DNA of 64,000 nt from Pseudarthrobacter sp. W1I19 (GCF_030817835.1 NZ_JAUSZR010000001.1:2418001-2482000); one strand, 5' to 3'. Shown: positions 25,243 to 34,430, counted from the first letter of the stretch. Numbers and translations are program-made. Notes: generated by a model from the letters alone, not told the origin.

Positions 25243-25560
25243 TACGAAGCTCCCTTTAGTTGATATGGGCCTACACGGCAGTTCTTCCGTTGTAGCTTTA
25301 GCGGCATTAATACTCCGCGTCTTACCGTGCAAGCCCCTAGAAATGTGACACTGCAACGCGGTCGGTGATACGACAGGCGCTGAGGGCATCGGAGTGTGCC
25401 GCGTACTTGCCTTGCGATACTCCTATTTAACGGACGATTGGGTCAACAGGCTGGCGCTGTTGGAAGCCCAAGTACCTTGGTGGATTCATGCAACGGAACT
25501 TATCTCGGCGGCGGTCTGCAATAGCTCAGCTGATCTTCCGCCGGAAAGAGCAGACGTTAC

Positions 25561-26016
25561 TCAAGGAAGGTCATCAGGATCGATGACAATGTGCATGGCA
25601 GCTTCTTCGGCGGACGCACCTCCCCCGTCTATACCGATGTCGTTCGCCAGATAGTCTTCGGCGGGGTCGAAACTGTCAGGAAAAGCCCAGGTCAAGCGAC
25701 CGGCCCGAACCGAACCAACCTGATCGTCTATTAGCTCTCCGTCGGTGTCAGTAGTGTCACCGATACCGTCTCCGAGAAATTCGCCTGTCTCCTCGGGGAT
25801 TTCTCGTGCGAGCCTGTCGGACAGAGATTCATGGGATCGCGCTTCGCGCTCCGTAAAACCCCACGAGAGGTCAGCCGGCCGCCTGTCCAATGGCGAGTAC
25901 CCGGTTTCCTCGATGTCATCGCCGAGCTCATCACCGTCCAGGCTCTCATCAGGTGGAAGTAGGCCAAAGTTCTCGGCTGAGTATTCAAAGAAGTTGCTGT
26001 CATTGCTGCTAGGCAT
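25561..26016 (-). CDS. DUF5709 family protein
   Basis: The 151-aa acidic protein (GGGGAGG site before ATG 26016) contains a PPDESLDGDELGDDIEETGYSP opening region and the family's end YLANDIGIDGGGASAEEAAM. DUF5709 proteins are small acidic actinobacterial proteins of unknown function. Single-gene unit flanked by gene-poor sequence. A role in the stress island is only positional. Confidence 0.85.
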   Translation of the reverse strand: MPSSNDSNFFEYSAENFGLLPPDESLDGDELGDDIEETGYSPLDRRPADLSWGFTEREARSHESLSDRLAREIPEETGEFLGDGIGDTTDTDGELIDDQVGSVRAGRLTWAFPDSFDPAEDYLANDIGIDGGGASAEEAAMHIVIDPDDLP

Positions 26017-26678
26017 CCGTTTGCCTCCCCTGTCGATTCCTTTGCTCGTTAGTGGCGCAAAGGCTGGGAGTCTTACAACAACGGAAGCCACAGCTGTAAC
26101 CGAAGTAGTCGGCCGGGATGCAAGCGATCGGGCTCGTTGGTAAGACCGCGGAAAATCTCGACACTCATGGACACACAGTAGAGCGACACGAGAGACATAG
26201 GCGGATAAAGGGTTCGCTGGAGGAGTGTGGGAGGACATGCATTGTTGCGCACGAAAGAAAAAGTGACTGGCAGGACCGGTAGGCCTCCATGCATCCACAA
26301 CACTGATGGCCGGCGCGGACAACGAAATCGGTATCGACATTGCAAGCCGCGGAGATGACTCTCGAAATCCACAGTCGACATCTCGCAGCCGAACTTGACG
26401 GCACAGATGTGACGGGCAACATCTACCAGCCAGGAGGAGTCGATTCTGATGTGCCAAGCCGCGATCCGCAACTCACCGGGGGCGCGGCCGCTTCGGCCGA
26501 AAACAGCCATTCAGACCACGTAATCACACCGCATGGATCCGCTTTGGCCCTCCTCGCCCATCTCTTTGGACGGGAGGGTAGCCGGACAGGGGCGGTATGG
26601 GAACTCAGGGACATGCCCGGTAAATAAACGCCATTCACCTGACAGGAAGACTGCTTAGATAAACATCAAGGAGATGAC
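26017..26678. other. gene-poor interval
   Basis: No well-supported gene. One + strand ORF (ATG 26355-26627, MTLEIHSRHLAAELDG...) is open and moderately protein-like but lacks a spaced ribosome site. AT content rises toward the GNAT3-thioredoxin pair. Confidence 0.3.
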
Positions 26679-27131
26679 ATGCCACGCAATGTGGAAGACT
26701 CGTTTGGTTGCACCAAGAAGGAGCAACACTGCATTAATGCTGTACAGGCAGTCATGAAGCGCCTTCCCGATACGGACGAAATCCTTATTTCCGATAACAG
26801 TGACGTTGGCATATACGAGGCAGTAATGGAGGGCGTAATTGTCGGTGGCATTGCGTACCGCAAAGTCGGCAACCTCGTTACACTTCTCGTGACATCCGTG
26901 TTTCCAGAGTTTAGAGGCAAGGGAATCCCCTCGAAGCTTCTCAGAGGTGTCTTGGACAAGATTCGCACTCGGGGCGAAACTCTCGCTGTGAAATGCCCAT
27001 TCGCAGCAGAATTTATTGTTTCTCACGCCGAGTACGCCGACCTGCTCGATACGGTTCATGCTCGGCGTCACCCAACGCGTGACCCCACCTCAGATCGAGC
27101 AGGGCTATATAAAATCGATAAGTTATATTAA
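26679..27131 (+). CDS. small GNAT-type acetyltransferase, paralogue 3
   Basis: The 150-aa protein follows the same scheme as the two paralogues (SDVGIYEAVMEGVIVGGIAY, LLVTSVFPEFRGKGIPSKLL, LAVKCPFAAEFIVSHAEYADLL), with the C-terminal conserved Cys/YADLL region. The coenzyme loop is RGKGIP. It has a good AAGGAG site and much lower GC and rarer codons than its relatives, so it arrived separately. Its TAA lies 11 bp before the thioredoxin start, so the two are cotranscribed. Confidence 0.8.
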   Translation: MPRNVEDSFGCTKKEQHCINAVQAVMKRLPDTDEILISDNSDVGIYEAVMEGVIVGGIAYRKVGNLVTLLVTSVFPEFRGKGIPSKLLRGVLDKIRTRGETLAVKCPFAAEFIVSHAEYADLLDTVHARRHPTRDPTSDRAGLYKIDKLY

Positions 27132-27142
27132 GGAGAAAAACA

Positions 27143-27523
27143 ATGGCAGTCGTCGAACTTACGGACGAAAGTTTCGAGACCACCCTCAAGGATAACGACA
27201 TTGTCCTCGTTGACTTTTGGGCCCCCTGGTGCGGTCCTTGCCGGCAATTTGCCCCGATTTTCGAAAAATCCGCAGAAGATAATCCCGATATAGTTCACGG
27301 GAAGCTGGATACGGAGGTAGCGCAGCGCGTTGCGGCGGCAGCGGGGATCTCGGCGATTCCGACACTGATGGCGTTCCGTCAGGGTGTCATCGTTTTCAAC
27401 CAGGCAGGCGCCCTGCCTACCGCTGCTCTGGCTCAGGTTGTAGAGGGTGTCAGGAACCTGGACTTGCGCGATGTCCGAACTAAAGTCCCCGCTCCTAACA
27501 GTGCCGGAACACGGGAATACTGA
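27143..27523 (+). CDS. thioredoxin
   Basis: The 126-aa protein has a thioredoxin fold with the active site FWAPWCGPCRQFAP at about residues 28-41 and the cis-Pro loop SAIPTLMAF. RBS AAGGAG overlaps the stop of the preceding GNAT gene. A C-terminal extension of about 18 residues follows. It can supply electrons to MsrA/MsrB and peroxidases encoded nearby. Best evidence is the intact CGPC motif. Confidence 0.93.
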   Translation: MAVVELTDESFETTLKDNDIVLVDFWAPWCGPCRQFAPIFEKSAEDNPDIVHGKLDTEVAQRVAAAAGISAIPTLMAFRQGVIVFNQAGALPTAALAQVVEGVRNLDLRDVRTKVPAPNSAGTREY

Positions 27524-27627
27524 TCCAACTGAGCTTGGGCGTGTTGATTCTGTGAACGTCCCGGTGAGGACGTTCGCAGACGACGCAGTTGACGCCAGCA
27601 TTGACACCGATCCTCTCGGTGTTGTTG

Positions 27628-28272
27628 CTAGACGACTTCACTTGGTTCGCGAGAGAGAAGGCTGAGATGTGCGATTGAGACATCAAGAGCGGTCGCCATT
27701 GGCGTGACATCCCGTGACGTCTGAGCCAGCAAATACCCCCCTTGAAGAGCTGCGATGAATCCTGTGGCGAGTTGATCGATGTCGGCGTCCTGGGGGATGA
27801 GTCCATCCTGTTGGAAGCGGCGAAGGAGATCCGCGAAAAGTTCTTCCCAAGCAGTGAAGAGCTCGTGGAGCTTCTTACGGGCAATTGCGTCCTGGTCGGC
27901 GACCTCGTTCGCTAACGAACCCAAGGAACACCCGTATTTACCCTCGTGCAGGGCATTCGTTTCGACTACCGCATCTCTCCAGCGCCGTAAGCCAGCGAAC
28001 GTTCTAACGTTGCCCAGCCGCTCCCGTTCGCCAGCGATCCGGCGCTCCCCCACGAAGTCTATTACTGCTCGCACCAGGGCGGGCTTATCTTCAAAGTGGC
28101 GGTATAACTGTGACTTGCTGACCTTGCTCACTAAAGCGACATCATCCAGGGTGGTTCCACCGACTCCGCGTACGCGTATCAGGTCAGCTGCGGTCGTGAC
28201 GATTCGAGACCGTGTCTTCTCGCCACGTACAGTCAAACGTCCTGCCACGGCTTTCTGAAAGTTCTCCTCCAC
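27628..28272 (-). CDS. TetR-family regulator, paralogue of the 21812 regulator
   Basis: The 214-aa protein (GTG start) has an HTH (residues 18-64: TRSRIVTTAADLIRVRGV, DDVALVSKVSKSQLYRHFED) and a ligand domain with KYGCSLGSLANEVADQ and AALQGGYLLAQTSRDVTPM. The GCSLG Cys segment and GGxLLAQ-D-TPM are shared with the TetR at 21812 and the domain-only protein at 36618, marking one subfamily. It is convergent with the thioredoxin gene. A partial operator-like TTACGTCC lies just upstream. Confidence 0.86.
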   Translation of the reverse strand: MEENFQKAVAGRLTVRGEKTRSRIVTTAADLIRVRGVGGTTLDDVALVSKVSKSQLYRHFEDKPALVRAVIDFVGERRIAGERERLGNVRTFAGLRRWRDAVVETNALHEGKYGCSLGSLANEVADQDAIARKKLHELFTAWEELFADLLRRFQQDGLIPQDADIDQLATGFIAALQGGYLLAQTSRDVTPMATALDVSIAHLSLLSREPSEVV

Positions 28273-29252
28273 AAAGCCATTTTACGTCCGGGGAGCTTTC
28301 CTGGCGTTGTCGACGCGATAAGCGGTCCTACGCCGAGGGCGATCCCCCGTACGCACCCCAAGTTCGGTTGTGGTTTTCCTGGCGTCCCCGCGAGGACCCT
28401 GACTTCCTCAGATCTTTCCAGAGGAGCGAGCAAAACCTCGAAAGTTCATGGCGGGGCACGAGTGTAACGAACGTGAGACCAGCATCCCGCTCCAGACCAG
28501 AGCATTCCACGTGGCCGGATGAAAGCAGGGAACTCTTGAGGAAGCAGTGAAAACTATGCTGTCCCTCATCAGTTCGCGGCCTTGACCGGACCATGTTTTC
28601 CGCTTGCCGACTTTCCGGAGGGTTGATTCGATGGCATCCAAGTACGCGTCGGATGCGCGAGAGCCTCGCCGTTTCGATCGCCGTGGGCCGGTAGTTTGAA
28701 CGGTCCTGTACATCTAAGTCCGAGTTGTTAGCTTTTCCGATCTTAGTTTCCTCGAGAGAAGAATCATTTCCTCAGCGAGTGATGCTGGAATCAACGACGC
28801 AGCAGCGCGGCAGAAACAAAGTCTTCGGTAAAACCGTGACGTTTCCAATAACGACCGGCACGTTCACTGAACTGAGAATAGAATCACCGGCAAAGGAATT
28901 TACGGCCGCATTTAAAAGGCCGGTAAAATTGTTCACCTGGGATCAAAAGAGTCCTGCGGAAAAGGGACAAATATGATAGTACAGTCCTAACGAACAATAA
29001 GTGCCCAAGGGTCGGTGAGAGAAGTCAAGAACATGCACCCAGTGCGTCGAAAGTCAGCCAGCGCATTCTGTAAGCGCCGCCGACGTTAGCCCATCCAGGT
29101 GCAGATAGCTGAAATCTGGGAAAGCTCGCGCTACCTGGCGTTTCAACCGGTCCACATCGGAAACCGAGCATGGAACGCGAAGTCACGCCGCGCCCGTAGT
29201 GCCGGGTCGTCCTCGTAGCTTCGTCTGAAGCGACAATGTCCAGCCGTCGCTG
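28273..29252. other. gene-poor interval (about 980 bp)
   Basis: No ORF is convincing. A - strand frame at 28408-28713 (basic, RRSKRRGSRASDAYLDAIE) and a + strand frame at 28725-28976 are open but unsupported by ribosome sites or family resemblance. The stretch is AT-richer than average, fitting decayed or regulatory DNA. Confidence 0.3.
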
Positions 29253-29528
29253 TCATTCATGGAATCCGCCGATTTCCGATGGTCTAAGCCAGCGGAGCCC
29301 TTGTGCGCTGAAAGACTTCCGCCCCGCGTGTTCCATGATGACCATGAGGACGTGGCCGCACCTTCGGCAGCGTGCAACGAAACCCATCGGCATGCCATAA
29401 ACCATGGACTGGCCTAGTACTGCGATATCCTCACAAAACTGACATTGACCTTGGCTTGACGTCAGGTCGAATCCGAAAATATCACTGGTTGGCCCTGCAA
29501 GAACATTCCCGTCGAGGTTGTCCATCAA
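29253..29528 (-). CDS. DUF6510 family protein
   Basis: The 91-aa protein opens with DNLDGNVLAGPTSDIFGF and carries two CxxC pairs (GQCQFCEDI and VARCRRCGHVL), the DUF6510 zinc-ribbon-like pattern. Its ATG overlaps the stop of the reductase gene by 4 bp (ATGA), so it is translationally coupled. DUF6510 genes commonly sit beside sulfite-oxidase-like and ferredoxin-reductase genes in actinobacteria, so a chaperone or electron-transfer role is inferred. Confidence 0.85.
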   Translation of the reverse strand: MMDNLDGNVLAGPTSDIFGFDLTSSQGQCQFCEDIAVLGQSMVYGMPMGFVARCRRCGHVLMVIMEHAGRKSFSAQGLRWLRPSEIGGFHE

Positions 29529-30250
29529 TTGCCGCCGAATCGTTCAGTGCGAATATTCTCAGCCGAATGCCCAAGCTCAACAAGGCCGCTGGATACGGCT
29601 TCGACAAATCCTGTGGGACCGCAAATGTAAATGAGTGGTACTTGTTCCGGTGGCAGCGTTTCCACTCTCAGGTCCTCAGCTGTGAGTCGACCGGCAGCGC
29701 GAGACCAGCCCGGCGGGACGGCACGGCTGTAGTGCCAGGTAGTGGGTGACGTGGACGAATGCCGAAGTAGTTCATCGCGGAAGAATGCGTCATCTGGAGT
29801 TCGAATCGAATAGAGAAGCCGCATAGGCGCCAAGCTTCCCGAGTCGGTGTGCGCACGCATCATCGCCAGCAGGGGAACAACCCCGGAGCCGCCGGCGACT
29901 AGCTGGACGGGTTTGCACTGGTCGGGTCGCCACACGAACCAACCGCCAAGCGGTCCACGCAGCTCGACCCGATCACCGAGTTCGAGATCGTCGACTAGGA
30001 ATGGAGACACTTCGCCGTCTGGAAGTCGGTCGATAGCGAGCTCAATTTCTTCACCGGCGCCGACACTGGCGATAGAGTACGAGCGAACAGCCTGGTAACC
30101 GTCCGGCGCAGTTAGTCGGACATCGACGTGCTGGCCTGCCGCATTCCCCGTCCAGCCCGGAACGGCGAAGGTGATACTCCGAGCAGACTCGGTTAAGGGG
30201 TGCGCATTCACGAGGCTGCCGGTAAACCAGCCCATGGCGGTCCGTGTCAC
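29525..30250 (-). CDS. FAD/NAD-binding ferredoxin-reductase-like oxidoreductase
   Basis: A GTG start at 30250 overlaps the molybdoenzyme stop (GTGA), giving 241 aa. An FAD-binding beta-barrel domain shows RSYSIASV, and the NAD domain shows VAGGSGVVPLLAMMRAH and ICGPTGFVEAV. No 2Fe-2S domain is present, so it resembles flavin reductase partners that pass electrons directly to a redox partner. With the adjacent sulfite-oxidase-like enzyme it probably forms a reductase pair, reversing the usual oxidase direction. Confidence 0.85.
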   Translation of the reverse strand: MTRTAMGWFTGSLVNAHPLTESARSITFAVPGWTGNAAGQHVDVRLTAPDGYQAVRSYSIASVGAGEEIELAIDRLPDGEVSPFLVDDLELGDRVELRGPLGGWFVWRPDQCKPVQLVAGGSGVVPLLAMMRAHTDSGSLAPMRLLYSIRTPDDAFFRDELLRHSSTSPTTWHYSRAVPPGWSRAAGRLTAEDLRVETLPPEQVPLIYICGPTGFVEAVSSGLVELGHSAENIRTERFGGN

Positions 30251-30831
30251 GCGTAACGTTCTTCCCGCCACGGATCTCCGTGTAGGTTGTAGCCGTTCCG
30301 CTCCCAAAACCCTGGAGCGTTCTTGTCCTGCATGACAAGTCCGCGCACCCATTTGGCGCTCTTCCAGAAATACAGGTGGGGAATCAAGAGACGTGCTGGC
30401 CCCCCGTGTTCCGGAGCGAGCTTCTTACCGTCGTACTCGTGGGCGATCCATGCCCGCCCAGCGAGGACTTCCTCGAGGGGAAGATTTGTGGTGTAGCCGC
30501 CGTATGAATGGGCCATCACGAACTCGAACCCCGTCTCGACACCATCGAACAAAGTATCCAGTGAAACGCCTCTCCAGCCGGTGCCCAGTTTCGACCAACT
30601 GGTTACGCAGTGGATGTCGACGGTAATGTCCTCCGACGGGAGAGCCATAAACTGGGCCCAATTCCACCGACGGGTCTTTCCCGTTTCAGTACGAATGGTG
30701 AACTCCCAGTCGTCTGCAGCAATCGACGGAGTCGGGCCTGCTGACAACACCGGGAATGAGTCCGTCAAAAACTGGCCGGGCGGCAGAGAGGGATTGTCAT
30801 ACCGGTGGCGTTGACCTCCGAAAACTGCCAT
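30247..30831 (-). CDS. molybdopterin-dependent sulfite-oxidase-like oxidoreductase
   Basis: ATG 30831, preceded by GGAGG, gives a 194-aa SUOX-fold protein with the Moco-ligand Cys in DIHCVTSWSKLGTGW, AHSYGGYTTNLPLEE and PARLLIPHLYFWKSAKWV. It lacks a signal peptide, so it acts in the cytosol, unlike the periplasmic MsrP/YedY. It has no dimerisation domain or heme. Coupled to a dedicated flavin reductase and directly behind msrA/msrB, it may reduce an S-oxide (methionine sulfoxide-like) substrate. The substrate is unproven. Confidence 0.82.
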   Translation of the reverse strand: MAVFGGQRHRYDNPSLPPGQFLTDSFPVLSAGPTPSIAADDWEFTIRTETGKTRRWNWAQFMALPSEDITVDIHCVTSWSKLGTGWRGVSLDTLFDGVETGFEFVMAHSYGGYTTNLPLEEVLAGRAWIAHEYDGKKLAPEHGGPARLLIPHLYFWKSAKWVRGLVMQDKNAPGFWERNGYNLHGDPWREERYA

Positions 30832-30885
30832 TCGGGGGCCTCCTTCCATAAATTGTTCTCGTGGATTTCTTAGCTTCCACAACGG

Positions 30886-31407
30886 CTAGCGAGCGTCTGT
30901 GGTCTGGCTCTCTCGATGCGGGAGCTTCCACTCAGGTCGGACGTAGTGGCATGTGTAGCCCGCCGGGTACTTTTGCAGATAGTCCTGGTGTACGTCCTCT
31001 GCTTCCCAAAAGTGACCAGCCGGCGCTACTTCGGTTACGACCTTCCCAGGCCAAAGCCCTGACGCGTCTACGTCCTGGATGGTTTCCAGCGCCATCTGCC
31101 TCTGTTCGTCGCTGGTATAGAAAATTGCGGAGCGGTAGCTGCGGCCCACGTCGTTACCCTGTCGATCGAGTGTGGAGGGATTGTGGATCTGGAAGAAAAA
31201 CTCGAGTAACTCCCGGAAGGTAATTTGGTCCGGATCAAAAACGATTTCAACGCTTTCAGCGTGGTCCCCATGGTTGCGGTACGTTGCGTCCTGCGTAGTT
31301 CCTCCGGAATACCCGGCGAGGGTGGAGATGACACCGGGCTTCTTTCGAAGCAATTCCTGGGCACCCCAGAAGCAACCGCTTGCCAGGATCACACGGTCGC
31401 GGCTCAC
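30886..31407 (-). CDS. msrA: peptide methionine-S-sulfoxide reductase
   Basis: The 173-aa protein has the GCFWGAQ active site at residues 11-17, and [34 protein letters not shown] and [11 protein letters not shown], all MsrA signatures; it is full length. A GTG start overlaps the msrB stop (GTGA). It repairs the S-epimer of methionine sulfoxide in the cytosol using thioredoxin, present at 27143. Residue [13 protein letters not shown] is the conserved C-terminal region; there is no obvious C-terminal resolving Cys except in YTCHYVR. Confidence 0.95.
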   Translation of the reverse strand: MSRDRVILASGCFWGAQELLRKKPGVISTLAGYSGGTTQDATYRNHGDHAESVEIVFDPDQITFRELLEFFFQIHNPSTLDRQGNDVGRSYRSAIFYTSDEQRQMALETIQDVDASGLWPGKVVTEVAPAGHFWEAEDVHQDYLQKYPAGYTCHYVRPEWKLPHRESQTTDAR

Positions 31408-31865
31408 GAGGCTACGTCCGAGGCGAAGAGGTCGCGGAACTGTCCGTACCCCGAGGCCTGAAGCTGATCCACCGGAACGAAACGCAAGGCCGCAGAGTTG
31501 ATGCAGTAGCGCAACCCTCCCTGGTCAATCGGACCGTCATCGAATAGATGCCCCAAATGACTCTCGCCGTGCTTGGACCGTACCTCAGTTCGCACCATGC
31601 CATGGCTATTGTCCTTATTCAGGACGATGTTGTCGCGGTCAATCGGCACGGTGAAGCTGGGCCATCCCGTACCGCTATTGAACTTGTTGATGGACGCGAA
31701 CAACGGCTCGCCGGAGACGATATCGACATACAGGCCGGCATCACGGTTGTCCCAGAATTCGTTTCGGAATGCAGGCTCGGTCGCGGCTTCCTGCGTAACT
31801 TTGTATTGATCGGGCGTGAGTTGGGAAATTTTTTCCGGCTCTTTGCGGTAATCCATGTCGGGCAT
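31404..31865 (-). CDS. msrB: peptide methionine-R-sulfoxide reductase
   Basis: The 153-aa protein has the MsrB pattern with [31 protein letters not shown] and the catalytic Cys in [13 protein letters not shown]. The two zinc-binding CxxC pairs are missing ([13 protein letters not shown] and [11 protein letters not shown]), so it is a zinc-free type. It is the first gene of the operon, with AAGGAAAG before ATG 31865. Together with msrA it covers both sulfoxide epimers. Regulation presumably oxidative; no operator was recognised. Confidence 0.95.
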   Translation of the reverse strand: MPDMDYRKEPEKISQLTPDQYKVTQEAATEPAFRNEFWDNRDAGLYVDIVSGEPLFASINKFNSGTGWPSFTVPIDRDNIVLNKDNSHGMVRTEVRSKHGESHLGHLFDDGPIDQGGLRYCINSAALRFVPVDQLQASGYGQFRDLFASDVAS

Positions 31866-31949
31866 TTAGATCTTTCCTTCTATTGATAGCTACTGGTGCT
31901 TACTCAGGCTTCTGGGCCAAGTACACGCCTGGCTTCTGGGTGAAGGGCG

Positions 31950-32315
31950 CTACTGGTGCGCGCCAGCGCTGAACGGACGGAGCCTCGGCAGGTACCGTCC
32001 TTCTGAAACAGCTCCCCCGGGGACGTCGATGAAGCGGACACCGATGACTTCATCCTTGGCGTCCACAATCCAGCAGACGTCATAGGTCGCACAGTAGGTC
32101 GGGGGCCAGAAGGACCAGAACTGCCCCTGATCATTCACCCCCCACTTTCCGTATGTGCGGTTCCCGTTCTCGGTGTAGGTCGTGATACCGCCAGGAGTGA
32201 ACACCTGGGTGGCCTCACCGGAATAGGCTAGGGGTGCTCTTGTCACGGCGTCCGCTATTTCGCCCGCGTCGATTCGGTCGCCATTTCTGACCGTAGGTCT
32301 GTCGGTTTTAGACAC
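31950..32315 (-). CDS. DUF995-like hypothetical protein, 121 aa
   Basis: GTG 32315 with a GGGGGAGG site. The mid-region (GGITTYTENGNRTYGKWGVN, QGQFWSFWPP, Cys in YCATYDVCWIVD) resembles DUF995-like small beta-rich proteins, which are of unknown function and sometimes exported, but no signal peptide is seen here. It lies between the ferritin-like gene and msrB on the same strand, and may belong to the stress operon group. Paired Cys residues could form a disulfide. Confidence 0.6.
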   Translation of the reverse strand: MSKTDRPTVRNGDRIDAGEIADAVTRAPLAYSGEATQVFTPGGITTYTENGNRTYGKWGVNDQGQFWSFWPPTYCATYDVCWIVDAKDEVIGVRFIDVPGGAVSEGRYLPRLRPFSAGAHQ

Positions 32316-32438
32316 TGAATTCCTCCCCCTTCATAGCGTTTAGCCCTCGGCACTGCAGGCGACGCAGGTGCTCCATCACGCTTCTGATGCGCGCCCACCA
32401 CGCGAGCCTCGTCGGCGTATGCAGTTTGAGGCAAGTGA

Positions 32439-33359
32439 TTAATTCGTGCGGGGCCCCGTGCCGTGCACGATCGTTCCGTTGATTCCGTCAGGGTAGAAAC
32501 CTCCGGCAGCTCCCGCCTGGGCGTCGAGGTAGACGATGTTAAGGATCTCTGCTGGTGTGCGGCCGAATGCCCGCCCGTGTTCGTCGGTTGGAATCAGGTT
32601 GGCTTCGTCCCTGGTGCCGAGGTCTTGATCATCCTCTGCTGGCCCGCTGACGGCATTCCTAACTGTGGAAAGCTTTCGCACAGCATCAAACACTGATTCG
32701 TCCACAAGTCCTTCGTTGTACAGGGAAGCCCTAATGATCCCCGCGTGGTAAGCCTCTGTGGCGAGAAGGCCCGCTGCTGCGTCAAGGTAGGTCTTATTGG
32801 AGATGAATGGCGCTGCCCCCTTGAAAGCGGTAACTCCCACATCTTCGAAGAGAAAGGCGGCGAAGAGGAAGTTACGGTCGTTCGCGTACGGGTCGAAGAT
32901 CTCGCCGGGCTTGACCAAGCCTGCAGCGGTCGCTGCAGCAGTGAAACTGTGATCGAGAGATATGCGTGGACGCGCTACGGCTGCGCTGCCTAGTGCGTCG
33001 CGGAGGAACACGACGTGGGCGCGTTCATCCATGGCGATTTCTCGGGCGATGTTCTTGACCAAGGGACTCTGAAAGTGAACTTGTCGGCCGCCTGACACCG
33101 GTCCCGGCGTTCCCGTTCCGCCCACCAAATCGTCGGGTAGACCCTGTCCCGTTGCGCCGCGTAAGTAGAACTCGGCTTCAAGGTACTCCAGGCTGAGAGC
33201 AAAGTTCAGGATTGAACTGTCGCTTGGCCCGCCATCGCTGTTTTTGACCGGCGGCGAGCCGGTCTGCGCCTCCACAACCATGTCGGTCAGTTGGGCTCGG
33301 TCCGTTTGCGTCTCTGCACTGGCGCTTATGACGTCACTGATAAAGCGGTTCTCAGACAT
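32439..33359 (-). CDS. ferritin-like (Ferritin_2/desiccation-related) protein
   Basis: ATG 33359 with an AGGAGC site gives a 306-aa helical protein. Metal-site features: NFALSLEYLEAEFYLRG (E-x6-Y/E) and AREIAMDERAHVVFLRDALG (E-x2-x-H-type), plus LLATEAYHAGIIRASLY. This matches the PF13668/desiccation-related family found in actinobacteria, plausibly for iron or oxidative protection; no exact activity is known. A TetR-type palindrome sits at 33455-33470, about 96 bp upstream of the start. Confidence 0.85.
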   Translation of the reverse strand: MSENRFISDVISASAETQTDRAQLTDMVVEAQTGSPPVKNSDGGPSDSSILNFALSLEYLEAEFYLRGATGQGLPDDLVGGTGTPGPVSGGRQVHFQSPLVKNIAREIAMDERAHVVFLRDALGSAAVARPRISLDHSFTAAATAAGLVKPGEIFDPYANDRNFLFAAFLFEDVGVTAFKGAAPFISNKTYLDAAAGLLATEAYHAGIIRASLYNEGLVDESVFDAVRKLSTVRNAVSGPAEDDQDLGTRDEANLIPTDEHGRAFGRTPAEILNIVYLDAQAGAAGGFYPDGINGTIVHGTGPRTN

Positions 33360-33454
33360 CCTGGCTCCTGCCGTTCGATGGCTCCGGCCGCCCGGGAGGC
33401 TGGCCGACGTGCTCCCGAATCTGTCATCGGACACACTTCTATTCCTACCCTAAC

Positions 33455-33470
33455 GGGACTAAATCGTCCA
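33455..33470. promoter_or_regulatory. TetR-type operator upstream of the ferritin-like gene
   Basis: On the - strand TGGACGA-TT-TAGTCCC: identical to the 21733 palindrome except for two positions in the second arm. Its location suggests shared control with the CMD operon. Confidence 0.6.
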
Positions 33471-33629
33471 GTAGTTTTTCCCCATTGATCACGAAGCGTC
33501 TGATCATGAACGGACAGCGCATCCTTGGAAGCCTCGGCGCTTCGGGCGTGAGTAAGCCTAGGGTCGTGACTCGCGATGTGAGGCTGTAGCCCAATCACCC
33601 TTGCCCTGATGCCCCGCCTCGTTCTATTG

Positions 33630-33645
33630 TGGACGTAATCGTTCT
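33630..33645. promoter_or_regulatory. weak TetR-type operator upstream of the sigma-factor gene
   Basis: TGGACGTAATCGTTCT matches the 21733 palindrome at 11 of 16 positions (perfect first half-arm and TCGT). Its role is uncertain. Confidence 0.3.
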
Positions 33646-33800
33646 CTATTCTTCGAGAAGCGACCGAGCTCTATCGGGACCAACCGCCCATCCAACTCGA
33701 TGACGGCACACGCAGAGCCCCACCTCACTTGCAGAACAGCTTGCGCCAGATTTGACCACGCAATGGGCCGCGGCGCACTCACCGAATTGGATACATCAAC

Positions 33801-34430
33801 ATGGACATTGACTCCACAACGTTGCTCACGGCGCTCCTCGCTGGCAGTGCTAACCGTGAAACCGCGTTAGCACGTCTCCATGAAATGATGCTGAGGATCG
33901 CCACTCATCTGGCATACCGGCGCGGGCCCGCATTCAGAGTCAGCGGGCCAGAACTTGATGACCTTGCACATCAGGCCGCCAACGATGCCATGGTCTCGCT
34001 TCTGGGAAAGCTCGATACCTTCCGCGGAGAAAGTCGATTCACGACGTGGGCATATCGCTTTGTGGCGCTGGAGGTCTCCAACAAGCTCAGCCGCCACTTT
34101 TGGCGGACCCCTTCGGCGTCCCTTGATGTTGAGGAATACGAGCGGCTACCCGCCGTGATCACAGAAGACCCACTCGAGCAGACACAGCACAGGGAACTTA
34201 GTGCCGCTGTGCGTAGGGCCCTGACTGAGACCTTGACAGATCACCAGCGTCGACTCTTCGTCGCAATCGTGATCGATGGAGTTCCCATAAACACCATGGC
34301 TGCTCAGTCGGGATCGAATAGGGGCGCTATTTACAAGACTGTATTTGACGCACGCCGCAAAATTCGCGCCTATCTGGCTAGCAACGGATACCTGGCCGAT
34401 GAGCCTGTCGCTGCCCGAGCTACTGACTAA
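33801..34430 (+). CDS. sigma-70 family RNA polymerase sigma factor (ECF-like)
   Basis: The 209-aa protein has sigma region 2 (LDDLAHQAANDAMVSLLGKL, FRGESRFTTWAYRFVALEV) and region 4 (LTDHQRRLFVAIVIDGVPI, SNRGAIYKTVFDARRKIRA, an HTH). Its length matches ECF sigma factors. No anti-sigma gene follows on the + strand; the next 770 bp are gene-free. It is divergent from the ferritin-like gene across about 440 bp with operator-like sites. It may steer expression of the stress genes. Confidence 0.85.
   Translation: MDIDSTTLLTALLAGSANRETALARLHEMMLRIATHLAYRRGPAFRVSGPELDDLAHQAANDAMVSLLGKLDTFRGESRFTTWAYRFVALEVSNKLSRHFWRTPSASLDVEEYERLPAVITEDPLEQTQHRELSAAVRRALTETLTDHQRRLFVAIVIDGVPINTMAAQSGSNRGAIYKTVFDARRKIRAYLASNGYLADEPVAARATD

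Noticed and set aside
25431..25446. CGGACGATTGGGTCAA as a fifth TetR-type operator
   Set aside because: Only one half-site matches; too weak to list as an operator.
27471..27665. Possible 64-aa ORF overlapping the end of thioredoxin
   Set aside because: Overlaps both the thioredoxin end and the convergent tetR end; no ribosome site or family resemblance.
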